The position numbers were made by a program, and so were the translations under genes. From DATCJA01 sp963734635 (GTDB taxonomy: Bacteria; Acidobacteriota; Vicinamibacteria; Vicinamibacterales; UBA2999): a stretch of DNA of 64,000 nt. The stretch is taken from NCBI GenBank assembly GCA_963734635.1, contig CAVTIA010000003.1, positions 434,001 through 498,000 on the forward strand, read 5' to 3'. Below are positions 7,885 to 16,070 of this stretch, piece after piece (within the stretch, counting starts at the first letter, position 1; the number at the start of each line of letters is the position of its first letter). Under the pieces are notes generated by a model. The model searched no databases. It was given only the letters and a program-made list of their open reading frames with translations, and had not been told where the DNA came from.

Positions 7885-9556
7885 ACGAGCGTAGGTACTC
7901 GGCGGCGCGGCGGTTCAACGATTCCCGGCTGTAGTCGCCGCGTTCAGGCAGCTGGCTCAGGGCGTACTCCTGATCGATCGCGTCAACCGACAACAGCTCG
8001 AGCGTCGAATGGAAGGTTACCAGGTAGATGTCAATCAACCGGCCGAGCACGGCATCGACATTCAGGCCTGGGCAGAACGGAGCGACCATGAACTCCACGG
8101 CGACCGGAGGCGCCGGCCGACCCAGCACGGCCAGCGCCGTCAGCACATGCAGCTCGTCGGCGTCCAGCCGCCGATAGCCTTCGCGGATGAGCTCGTCGAC
8201 CAGACGCTCCTGATAGAACGCGTCGAGTATCGAGTCGAGGCTCCGCAGCCGCCGATCCCGCTTCATGCCGGCCAGCATGACGAGCGCCTTCGGCACGCCG
8301 TGCAGCCGATCGACGGCACGGGCGAGCTGCTCGTCGGGAAGATTCCGCAGCCCGAACAGGCCGTTCGGATCGAGCTCGCGCAGCATCGCAACGCCGTGCT
8401 CGGTGGACAATCCCCGCGTGAGTGGTACCTGGCGGTCGAAACGCCGCATCGGATCGTCGAAGTTGATGGGCGTGCGCGACGTCACCAGGAGCCGCGCGCC
8501 TCGCGGTGCAGTCATGCTCAGGGTGAGGAACGACTGCAGCGCCGGATCGGTGACCCGCCCGTCCGGATCCAGCACATCCTCCAAATGGTCGAGCAGGATC
8601 ACGTAGACGCCGTCGTCGAGCGCCCGGAACAGGTGCTGGACCTTCTCCTCGATTGGGAGGGCGCTGCTGGCCCATGCCTTGAGCAGCGTGTCTCGCTGTG
8701 GCTCCTCCATCAGGTCGGCGCACTCGGTGAACACCCGATCCAGCGTCACGCCTGTTGTTCGCGTGCTGAGGTAGACGATGCCGTTGACCGCCAGCGATTC
8801 ACCGGGCTGCGGCCACCGGCCCTGCTCGAGATCGCCGAGCACCTTGCTGGCCAGCGCCGTCTTGCCGATGCCGGCCCGCCCAATCACGCTGACGAGACGG
8901 GTCGAACGATCGCCGAGCAGCCGTCCGAGTTGTTGTTGTTCCTCGATGCGCCCGTGAAAGAGATCGCCGACATCGAGAAGATGCTGTCCCGCCACGCGCT
9001 GTGCGGGGCGGCGGGCGCGCTCGGCGCTCGCCGTCGCCTGGTCGCGCCGCTGCTGTTCGAGCCGCGCGTCCGTCCATCGCTGCTGCACGTCGTGGATCGC
9101 GACGCTCACCTGCCGCGCCAGATCGTCCGGCGTCCGGAACACACGGCGCACAAACTCGTCTTCCAGTTCTTCCCGGAGCTTGCGAATGGCATCGCCGCTC
9201 TTGCCCGGCGTGAGCGCATCGATGTATTCGAGCGGCCAGCCGGAGGCCTTGGCGTCGAGCAGGAAAATCAGCCGCTCCTTGCGGGCGGCCGTCGCGCATC
9301 GGTATTCGAGCTCGGTGATCGATTTGTTGTCCGGGTTGTCTTTCGTGGGAACGAACCCGTAGCGCAGCGCGAAGATGCCGACGTAGATCTCGCACGCCGA
9401 GACATCCGCCCGACACTTGTCCAGCGGGCGTTGATCGGTGGCCACATAGTCTTCCATGCAGATCACGTCGTGGTGCATCTGCCGGAGGGTGTTGGCTACG
9501 GCTTCGCGGTGAGCCTTCAGGTCCTCGAACGTCGAAGACACGTAGATTCTGGCCAT
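7885..9556 (-). CDS. DUF4062 + STAND (NB-ARC-like) NTPase, N-terminal half
   Basis: Begins with a DUF4062 domain (residues ~3-90: RIYVSSTFEDLKAHREAV, CEIYVGIFALRYGFVP), a TIR/SLOG-like module often placed at the N-terminus of signalling ATPases. A STAND NTPase follows: Walker A GRAGIGKT at ~226-233, Walker B VYVILLDHLED, sensor LLVTSRT, and a GxP motif HGVPKALVML. A winged-helix-like region (LHVLTALAVLGRP) and the TPR half come next. The frame breaks at the GG of 7894-7895; the native frame would otherwise run on to 7685 as nonsense. STAND proteins are oligomerising switches in defence or regulation; the role here is inferred. Confidence 0.85.
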
Positions 9557-9679
9557 GGCGGTGAATTATCGGCCGCGCGGTTGAGCGAACGCCAGCCCAG
9601 CGGGAATCCTCGCAAGTTTGTTGAGGGAAATGGCTTGCCAACCGTAGCTTACGTCAGCGTTAGCAAGCGTAAGCGAAGG

Positions 9680-9727
9680 TTGGAGCGGGAGACGGGGATC
9701 GAACCCGCGACATCGAGCTTGGGAAGC
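9680..9727. repeat. attL: 48-bp direct repeat of tRNA-Gly 3' part
   Basis: These 48 bp are identical to 16816-16863, which is the 3' portion of tRNA-Gly(CCC) from the anticodon loop through the encoded CCA. The copy here lacks the tRNA 5' half, diverging right after GGGAAGC. This is the expected outcome of tyrosine-integrase integration into a tRNA gene, with the intact tRNA at the integrase side. It marks the left boundary of a ~7.2-kb island. Confidence 0.9.
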
Positions 9728-10099
9728 ACAATCCTGGCCCAGAATAGCCCGAAATCGAGCGCGTTTTGTGCCTATTGCTGAATGTTCGGATGGTAAAACT
9801 TTGATGGCGCGTGATGGCGAAGGATGGCGCGTGACAGGTGTCGGGCACAATCCCGGGCACAACTCTCGGCCTGCTTAGTGCGTCCAGGTTCACGCGATTT
9901 GCACGAAAGGCCAACGGCGTACACAAGCCGAGTTCACGGTGCCGTTCTCACCAGGGAGCGATCGGTAGTAGGAAATTTGTGGTGGACTTGCCTGCAAATC
10001 GCCTAGGCCCAAGTGGGAGACGGAAGGTCGGCTAATGGTCGCGCTCGGCGCCGATCGAGTTACCTCAGGCATTACAGGATGGGCCGACTCCGACGAATG
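9728..10099. other. left end of the island, no intact gene
   Basis: No convincing coding region is present. A 21-bp segment at 9842-9862 differs by one base from 16740-16760, which is the integrase 3' region. In frame it reads VGHNPGHNSRPA then stop, matching the GHN-x-GHNS stretch of the integrase tail. This may be a scrap of a second integrase, so an earlier or tandem integration is possible. Confidence 0.4.
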
Positions 10100-10385
10100 G
10101 CTGTATTGATCAAACCCTGACGTCCGTGCCAAACCCACGATGAATGTCGTGCCGTTTTGTTAAAAGCGTCGAGGTCGTACCCGAAGCTGGACAGGAACCC
10201 GTCATCGTCCGGACCTAGCCAATCGAGAAATCGGTCGGTGGCCTGAAACGCATTTCCGAACTTGTCCCTACCACGCTGCCGCTGGTGTCGAGCGCGAAGC
10301 CGAGGCTGACTGGCACCCGCTTGCCGCTGAACAACGCGACGTCCACCGGCCGGTCGTCCTCTTAGACGACACGTTCCGATCGGAC
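10100..10385 (-). pseudogene. fragment of a VWFA-domain protein
   Basis: Reading the minus strand from about 10361 gives EDDRPVDVALFSG, then VPVSLGFALDTSGS, a metal-ion-dependent adhesion site (DxSGS) of a von Willebrand A domain. After a one-base frameshift near 10250 it continues KFGNAFQATDRFLDWLG and DDDGFLSSFGYDLDAFNKT. A stop codon lies immediately before the fragment (10362-10364). It is clearly a remnant of a VWFA-related protein of the kind common in Acidobacteriota. Confidence 0.6.
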
Positions 10386-10557
10386 TTGATATCTCGCGTC
10401 ATGTTCGCTCCCCCGCAATTGCACGTTAACGAATAGTGAGCGATGCATGGACTGGAAATCAGGTACCAAGCGAACGCCGCCGGAAGTAATAAACAGCGGC
10501 GGCAAGGCAGCGAACCACCGTCCGGCTGAAGGGGGAAGTTCGGGTTAAGGATGCAGC

Positions 10558-11214
10558 GTGATGGCATACGAAAGCCGCCGTCACTTTCCGGAAACATACG
10601 GCGTGAACAACAGGAGATGGTCGATGTCAGCTGAATATATTGATGAACGCGCACCGATCACCGCAGGCGCGGCTCGACAGGAAGGAAACCGCGCCGTTGC
10701 CTCGTCGGCCGCCTCGGCCGCCTTCGCCGAGACTAGCCAAGATGCCAACGAAGGAGCCGTTCGACGGCTCTTCGGTCTGCGCTCGCCGGAGGGCACGCGC
10801 GAAGGGACCCAAGCAGGCGGTGCCCGGCCCGCCGTCGGTTCGTCTGCTCCATCGGCACCATTCGCTGAGGCGAGCGAGCCGGCCGAGCCGGCGGCGGTAC
10901 GGCCGCTTTTGGGCGCGGCCTCGCTGGAACCCGAATTGAGCGGGACCGGCTTCACCTACCGGCACAACTGGGGTCCCCGCCGTGGCCAGTGGACGCTCCG
11001 GCTCAACTGGGGAGCCGTCAACCCGCAGTCGCGCGTCCTCGTGTCCATTGGTGAGGGTGCCGCGGGCGGACCAGACAATGGCAAGTTCATCGGTGCGGCC
11101 CGGTACACCGTGCACAACGTCGCTCCCCGCGCCGGGGGCGTCGACATCTGGATCAACATCGAGTGGAGCTCGGACATCCTGCTCTACGTCGATTACATGG
11201 TGGTCAACCCCTAG
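10558..11214 (+). CDS. island protein with duplicated beta-rich domain (single-domain copy)
   Basis: A protein of up to 218 aa (ATG at 10558; an ATG at 10624 is equally plausible). The N-terminal ~115 residues are Ala/Ser/Glu-rich and contain an internal duplication: ASSAASAAFAET...VRRLFGL and GSSAPSAPFAEA...VRPLLGA. The last ~95 residues (GTGFTYRHNWGPRRGQWTLR to LLYVDYMVVNP) are predicted beta-sandwich and almost identical to the N-terminal domain of the next gene. No signal peptide or transmembrane segment is seen. The family is not recognised; possibly a binding, lectin-like or targeting module. Confidence 0.75.
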   Translation: MMAYESRRHFPETYGVNNRRWSMSAEYIDERAPITAGAARQEGNRAVASSAASAAFAETSQDANEGAVRRLFGLRSPEGTREGTQAGGARPAVGSSAPSAPFAEASEPAEPAAVRPLLGAASLEPELSGTGFTYRHNWGPRRGQWTLRLNWGAVNPQSRVLVSIGEGAAGGPDNGKFIGAARYTVHNVAPRAGGVDIWINIEWSSDILLYVDYMVVNP

Positions 11215-11268
11215 GACCGCCGCCCCGCACTGCACTCATGCGCATCGAGCGTACGAAAGGAGAAGTCG

Positions 11269-12906
11269 ATGTCGCCATATGACCGTATCGATACGGGTAC
11301 AGTGATGGCCGGACCCTCGAAGGCGAGAAAGCCTGCGGTTTCGTCCGACGTCACCGAAGTCGAGCGAACCGCGAGCCGCTTGCACGTTGGCGCGGCCTCG
11401 CCGGAACCCGCGCTCAGCGGGACCGGCTTCACCTACCGGCACAACTGGGGTCCCCGCCGTGGCCAGTGGACGCTCCGACTCAACTGGGGAGCTGTCAACC
11501 CGCGATCGCACGTCTTCGTGTCGATTGGCGAGGGGGCAGCGGGCGGGCCGGACGCCGGCAAGTTCATCGGGGCCGCTCGCTATACGCTGCATAACATCGC
11601 CCCGCGCGCCGGGGGCGTCGACATCTGGGTGAACATCGAGTGGGGTTCAGACATCCTGCTCTATGCGGATTACGTGGTGGTCAACCCGACCGGTGCGAGG
11701 ACGGTTCAAGTAACCGTACATCGTCACAATTCCGTCGCCTTGACCGACGCCGACGCGGACCGAATCCTCGGCGACATGGGTACCGTTCTTCAGAACTCGG
11801 ATTCCGCTGCGGATACCGCAACCCAGGTCCAGTTCGTTCGTAACGGGGCGGTTCGGGTCTTACCGGCGACTGTCGCTGGCACGATCCAGACGCAGGCTGA
11901 ATGGAACACCCTGATGAGCGCGGGTACGGGAGTAAAGGTCGTCCAGGCCATCCGGTGGTGCGGCGGTCCCGGCGGGTCCATCATCGGATGTGCGCCCGTT
12001 GGAAACCCGACGGTCAACTTGGCCGTCGTCCGGTTCACAGCCAACCAGGAAGGAATCCTTTGGGTTCACGAGTATGGCCACAACGCAGGCAATCCTCACC
12101 GGACGGACGATACGAGGGCGGTCATGTTTCCTAGCATCGGTGCGGACCACAATGTGGTCGATGGCACTGAGTCAGGGCGCTACTTGGGCGGCCCCCTCGC
12201 GATCACCGGCGCGGTGATGCCCATGGGCACGGCCTGCTGTGAGGACGATGCGATGCAGCCACCGAAGGATGTTCGGGAGTTCGTGTCCCAACACTGGTTC
12301 GAGGGGGTTCCCTATGGGGCCGCTTCGCAGTACACCGAAGAGGACGCCAAGCGACTCGTGGAGTGGCTGGTCGAGGAGCCGGAGAAGCACGAGGAGTTCC
12401 TTCCGGAGATCGTGACCACGCTCTGCTTCATCGGGAGCGAGGTCGCCGTCAACCCTCTAATCGATTTCGTAGAACGCCCGTGGGCCAGTCGGGCGGTATT
12501 CAATGCGAAGAATGCCGCCCTGATTCACCTCGGCGATCTGATCAACAAGTCCGGAAATCAAGCCGCGCTTGATTTCCTCGCTCACGTGGCAACGGAGATG
12601 GAAACGGCGAGAGCTCTGGCGGAGCCTCAGGCTTCCGTGGCAGTAGCCGAGGCAAGGGTAGCGGGAGCCGTGGCTCCGACTGTCGAAGCGCTAGGAGCCG
12701 AATTGGCTGTGTCTGCTACCTTGGGCCTTTCGCTGGCGGGCACCCCGGCGGCGGAGGAAACCATCGAACGTCTGAAGTCTGACCCGAATGCCTTTGCCTC
12801 CGTCAATCAGGCCGCAGCCGAGGCGGCCGAGATCTCCCGGACTGTGCGCGCCCGGGGTCAGAAGGAGTACTACAGGATGAAATCCGAAGACAGGAGTCGT
12901 CATTAG
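11269..12906 (+). CDS. predicted metzincin-type metalloprotease with shared N-terminal beta-domain
   Basis: A 545-aa protein. Residues ~45-140 repeat the beta-domain of the preceding gene. Residues ~145-340 hold a zinc-protease signature HEYGHNAGNPH, which fits HExxHxxGxxH exactly, followed by AVMFPSIG, a candidate Met-turn. Residues ~345-450 are helical, HEAT-like (DAKRLVEWLVEEPEKHEEFL, SGNQAALDFLAHVATEME), then an Ala-rich helical tail. No signal peptide is evident, which is odd for a metzincin. It follows the single-domain gene by 54 nt, preceded by GAAAGGAGAAG, so the two are probably co-transcribed. Confidence 0.8.
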   Translation: MSPYDRIDTGTVMAGPSKARKPAVSSDVTEVERTASRLHVGAASPEPALSGTGFTYRHNWGPRRGQWTLRLNWGAVNPRSHVFVSIGEGAAGGPDAGKFIGAARYTLHNIAPRAGGVDIWVNIEWGSDILLYADYVVVNPTGARTVQVTVHRHNSVALTDADADRILGDMGTVLQNSDSAADTATQVQFVRNGAVRVLPATVAGTIQTQAEWNTLMSAGTGVKVVQAIRWCGGPGGSIIGCAPVGNPTVNLAVVRFTANQEGILWVHEYGHNAGNPHRTDDTRAVMFPSIGADHNVVDGTESGRYLGGPLAITGAVMPMGTACCEDDAMQPPKDVREFVSQHWFEGVPYGAASQYTEEDAKRLVEWLVEEPEKHEEFLPEIVTTLCFIGSEVAVNPLIDFVERPWASRAVFNAKNAALIHLGDLINKSGNQAALDFLAHVATEMETARALAEPQASVAVAEARVAGAVAPTVEALGAELAVSATLGLSLAGTPAAEETIERLKSDPNAFASVNQAAAEAAEISRTVRARGQKEYYRMKSEDRSRH

Positions 12907-12934
12907 AACGCCGAGCCGTCTTCGGTATAAGCGC

Positions 12935-12966
12935 GTGGCCCGGGCAAGCGTCTTTGCCCGGGCCAC
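12935..12966 (+). terminator. strong hairpin after the metalloprotease gene
   Basis: A perfect 13-bp inverted repeat (GTGGCCCGGGCAA / TTGCCCGGGCCAC) with a 6-nt loop lies 28 nt after the stop codon. It lacks a clear U-tract, so it is either a non-canonical terminator or an mRNA 3' stabiliser. Confidence 0.6.
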
Positions 12967-13537
12967 TATCGGAATTGAACTCGTTCGAAGTGCCCGTGCC
13001 GCGTGTCGAACGCGTCAACGACACACGCGGCCCGTGCCTCGAGATCATTCGCGCCACGCTAAGTATCGCCGCGGCGCAGCCGTCACCGACTGGCCCGCGC
13101 GACGTGGCTCTTCGGGGCGATCTGAAGACCATTAGCGGCTGCCCGTTTCACAACACAGCCAACTAGGGCCAGCGCCACCAGCAACAGAAGGTGATTGGTG
13201 CGTTCACAAACACAACTTGATTGGCTGCGGTCTCGAAGAGTCTCGGTGGGCCAAAGCCGAAAGAACGGAAGGGCGAATAAAGGCGTTGATCGGCCTCCAA
13301 TCTAGGAGGACTGAGGCGGAGCAAAACGGAGCTCCCGAGCACGCGTGGGCTGTGCGTGGCCCTTCTCCCGGACCATCGAGCTACTGAGAGAAGGGAAGAC
13401 TTGTTGGTACCGGGAGGCGAAAGCGATGGACACGCATGGACGCTGCAGGACGCATGACCGAATGATTCTGTCCGCTCACGTCCACCGACTTTCGCCCGTG
13501 TCCATCGGTTTGGGGGTCAGATTGGAGGTCATATCGG
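12967..13537. other. island stretch without a recognised gene
   Basis: About 570 bp with only short, unsupported reading frames (for example 12954-13166 +, with no family features). No RNA gene, repeat or insertion-sequence end was recognised. Confidence 0.4.
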
Positions 13538-13765
13538 TCAGCGCACGAAGCTCGTTGTGAACCGAATCCCCTGGACGGTCACTTCCTTCTTGTCCGTGAG
13601 TGCCTGGCCCAACCTCTCGACTTCCAGGGTCATCGCACTGAGGATGGCGGTGACGCGCGTGGCGCGAGCGGGCCGAGGTGTATTGCCCACCTGGGCGAGG
13701 CTTGCTGCCGAGAGTAGCAGGAGGAGGAAGGAGAGAATGCAAAGCCATGTACGAATCGGTCTCAT
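13538..13765 (-). pseudogene. truncated secreted MTA/SAH nucleosidase-like protein
   Basis: A 75-aa frame with an excellent ribosome site (AAGGAG 7 nt before ATG 13765). A signal peptide (residues 1-24, WLCILSFLLLLLSAASLAQ) precedes TAILSAMTLEVERLGQAL...VTVQGIRFTTSFVR. That stretch resembles the start of purine-nucleosidase/MTAN proteins (GAMxxEv..l, followed by a G.RF..G motif). The rest of the ~230-aa catalytic domain is missing, so this is a fragment that may still be translated. Export of such an enzyme is unusual. Confidence 0.6.
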
Positions 13766-13878
13766 GGTTGCTCCTTATTTCCTGGCGCCCGCGACCGCCC
13801 GAGCGTCCCAAGGACGGGAGATCAAGGTGCAAATGTGCATCTTGATCGAGGTTAAGCAGTAGGCAAGCTGGCGCGCTT

Positions 13879-14772
13879 CTAGCGTGTGCCGACCGGCGTA
13901 AGCGTTTGAATCGTGATTGGGTTGCCGTTGGGCAGAAGAGGCACTTCACCGCGTGCGACGCGCGCGAGTTGCTCGCGGCGGTAGGGACCGTTGGCGATCA
14001 TGCGCGAGATCATGGTTTCCATTTCGGCTTCGACGATGGCCATGGCGGCCAGCCGGTCAGGATAAAGACTTCTGAGCACGCCTTTCAGCTCACGATAGGG
14101 CGTTGCGCGACGAAGACTGTTCGCGTCGGCCGACATTGCCCGAAGGTTCGGACCGAAGTTAAAAATCGCAATCTGATCGTCGTAGCTGAGCTTCTCGAAA
14201 CCTTCTACGAGAAAGATCTTGGAGCGCGGAAAGACATGCTCCACCTGCAGGTCGCCGGGGATACCGAACACTTCGTCCACACCGCGGTTGCGGACCGCGA
14301 TGTAGTCTGGGCGGCCTGCCGCGTTGCCCGTGAGCACCTCGAAGTAGTTCTGCTCAGTGCCCCGGAGCTGATTCTCGAATCGCGTGATCTCGGGCCATTC
14401 GTTCGACTTAGGAATTCCACGTCGTCGTTCCTCGGCCTCTTCAATCCGGCTCTGAAGCGCCGCCATTTCAGATGAATCTTTCTTCTTGAAGGCTTCCTCC
14501 TTCCGCTTCTTGAGTGACCGAATCTCGCTGTCGACTTGCTCGGCCTCGCGCTTGGCCTTCTCGCGCTCCAGCCTCCAACGGTCAAGGCGCTCCTGAATCT
14601 GATCCCGGAATCCTTGCCGCAGTGTCCGCGGCGGGACGCTGTCAGCCCCGGCCGCCGCGGTGGTGGTCGCACGTTGCACCTGCGGGGCCACCGACCCGGA
14701 TGAGACCCCGCCAAGTTCTGAAGACGTCGGAGCCGTCGCGCGCTGCTCGGGTGTAACGCGCAGGCGAGTCAT
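13879..14772 (-). CDS. coiled-coil protein with HNH-like nuclease domain
   Basis: About 297 aa from the ATG at 14772. A Ser/Thr/Ala-rich N-terminus is followed by a charged coiled coil (about residues 58-125, RLEREKAKREAEQVDSEIRS...). The C-terminal domain has spacing suggestive of HNH/DNase-toxin folds: EHVFPRSK, then ~25 residues, then NLRAMSADANSLRR and PYRE. The frame stays open to 15198, but that part lies antisense to a terminase fragment and is not supported. The domain is proposed from motif spacing only. It may be a toxin or effector end, or a phage nuclease. Confidence 0.55.
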   Translation of the reverse strand: MTRLRVTPEQRATAPTSSELGGVSSGSVAPQVQRATTTAAAGADSVPPRTLRQGFRDQIQERLDRWRLEREKAKREAEQVDSEIRSLKKRKEEAFKKKDSSEMAALQSRIEEAEERRRGIPKSNEWPEITRFENQLRGTEQNYFEVLTGNAAGRPDYIAVRNRGVDEVFGIPGDLQVEHVFPRSKIFLVEGFEKLSYDDQIAIFNFGPNLRAMSADANSLRRATPYRELKGVLRSLYPDRLAAMAIVEAEMETMISRMIANGPYRREQLARVARGEVPLLPNGNPITIQTLTPVGTR

Positions 14773-14778
14773 CGACGG

Positions 14779-15243
14779 TTCGCGGACGAATACCTCGCCA
14801 ACGGGTTTAACGCCACGCAGGCGTACCGGCACGCCTACCCGAAAGCGAACCATGAGAGCGCGATGCGGGCCGGCTCGCGCCTGTTGAGAGATGTAGAGGT
14901 CGCTGCCTATCTGAGCGCACGAATGGAGCAGGTCTTGGCGGCGCGGCACATGAGCAGCGACGAGGCCCTCGCGCGCCTCGAGATGATGGCCCGGCTGAAC
15001 GTGCAGGATTTTATCGATGAGAAGGGACGGCCGCTCGAACCGCAGAAATGGCCGGCCGAGATCGCGAGTTGCGTACGCGCGTTTCACTATGGGCAGGACG
15101 GGGTCAAGCTCACGTTCGTCGATCCCCACACGGCGCTCCGTACCATCTATGAGGTGACGGGGAAGCTGAAATCCGCGACGGCGGAGAGTATCGATCATCT
15201 GGCGGAAGCCCTTCGTGCCGACCTTGAACGCAGTCGGAAATGA
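14779..15243 (+). pseudogene. phage terminase small subunit, 5' truncated
   Basis: Reads RFADEYLANGFNATQAYRHA, then MRAGSRLLRDVEVAAYLSARM, a helix-turn-helix pattern typical of Terminase_2 small subunits, then ARLEMMARLNVQDFIDEKG to a stop at 15243. No start codon or ribosome site exists in frame next to the homology. The upstream side abuts the oppositely oriented HNH-like gene, so the 5' end was lost at a junction near 14775. It is a relic of a prophage or phage-like element inside the island. Confidence 0.65.
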
Positions 15244-15487
15244 AGAGATTCGTCAGACGTGTGAGATGACACTGCCGGCGATGGGCTCCATTACCGGCGC
15301 CGGTAATGGGCGACCGAGCAGGCGACCGCTCTCGCAGGTCCCGGGTTCGCGCTGCACCGACGACCGAGGCGCATTACCGAGTCATAAAATCTCGAACCTG
15401 GTCGAGGAATGCCTTCTGGGTGCCCTCGTCCCCAGCACCGCCCCCGTAAAGCTGGCCTCTGAACCCCACAGTGAAATCGGCCGGAGT
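15244..15487 (-). other. remnant of an unidentified C-terminus
   Basis: In the same minus frame as the IstB-like remnant upstream, but after an in-frame TGA (15485-15487 region), a readable tail appears: PADFTVGFRGQLYGGGAGDE, QKAFLDQVRDFM, stop near 15377. It looks like the end of some secreted or enzymatic protein, but no family could be named. The remainder to 15244 shows nothing. Confidence 0.3.
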
Positions 15488-16070
15488 TCATGAGTCGTCG
15501 CCGTCGAACCAAATGGAACCAGAATCCATCGCGCACTTCCTTGGGTTCCCGGTGATTGCCGGGCTACAAGTGTTGTGTCCGTTGTAGGTTGCGTAGTGTC
15601 TTCCCCCTACCGCGTCGTAAAGGTCAAACGTTCGGAAATCGTCATTGGGGAGGTAGCCGGACACCAGGACAAAGAGCAGCGTGGAGGCACGTTCGTAGCG
15701 GCGCATGATCAGCTCGAGGAGATCCTCGGCGGCCGTGTGCGCCAGCTTGCGCATGCCGAGGTCGTCGACGATCAGCAGCGGCACCACCGAGAGCTCCGCG
15801 AGGTACGCCTTGCGGGTGCCGGCGAGCGTGGCTTCGGCGAGTTCTTCGAGCAGCGTGTGCGCCTCTCGGTAGACCACGCGATAGCCTTGGAGAATCGCGG
15901 CGCGGCCGATCGCTTGGGCCAGGTGGCTCTTCCCGGTGCCGGGCGGTCCGAGGAATAGGACGTCCTCGCGTTGGGCGATGAAGCGGGCGGTCGCGAGCTC
16001 GGTACACGAGCGCACGGTTCATCTTCTTGTTGAAATCGAAATCAAAGGTATCGAGCGAGCGCTCGGGATC
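15488..16070 (-). pseudogene. IS21-family helper ATPase IstB, fragment
   Basis: Minus-strand reading from about 16070 gives RSLDTFDFDFNKKMNRALVY. After a one-base shift (extra C in TACCGAG) it continues ELATARFIAQREDVLFLGPP with GTGKSHLAQA (Walker A) and VPLLIVDDLGM (Walker B). IstB similarity stops after ERASTLL near 15673 and is replaced by unrelated sequence. Both ends are therefore truncated and the middle is frameshifted. No IstA and no terminal inverted repeats are seen. The 16070 end abuts the truncated integrase, so IS activity probably removed the integrase N-terminus. Confidence 0.8.

Noticed and set aside
5933..8091. Two long plus-strand frames (5933-7195, 6778-8091)
   Set aside because: Antisense to the methyltransferase and TPR genes, which carry real motifs and overlapping start/stop signals.
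8009..9781. 590-codon plus-strand reading frame
   Set aside because: Exactly antisense to the DUF4062-STAND gene, rich in Arg/Gln/His as expected of a high-GC shadow, and its tail GIEPATSSLGS is translated tRNA-Gly sequence.
14773..15198. N-terminal extension of the HNH-like minus-strand frame
   Set aside because: It is antisense to the terminase small subunit fragment, which shows real helix-turn-helix similarity; the extension has no features.
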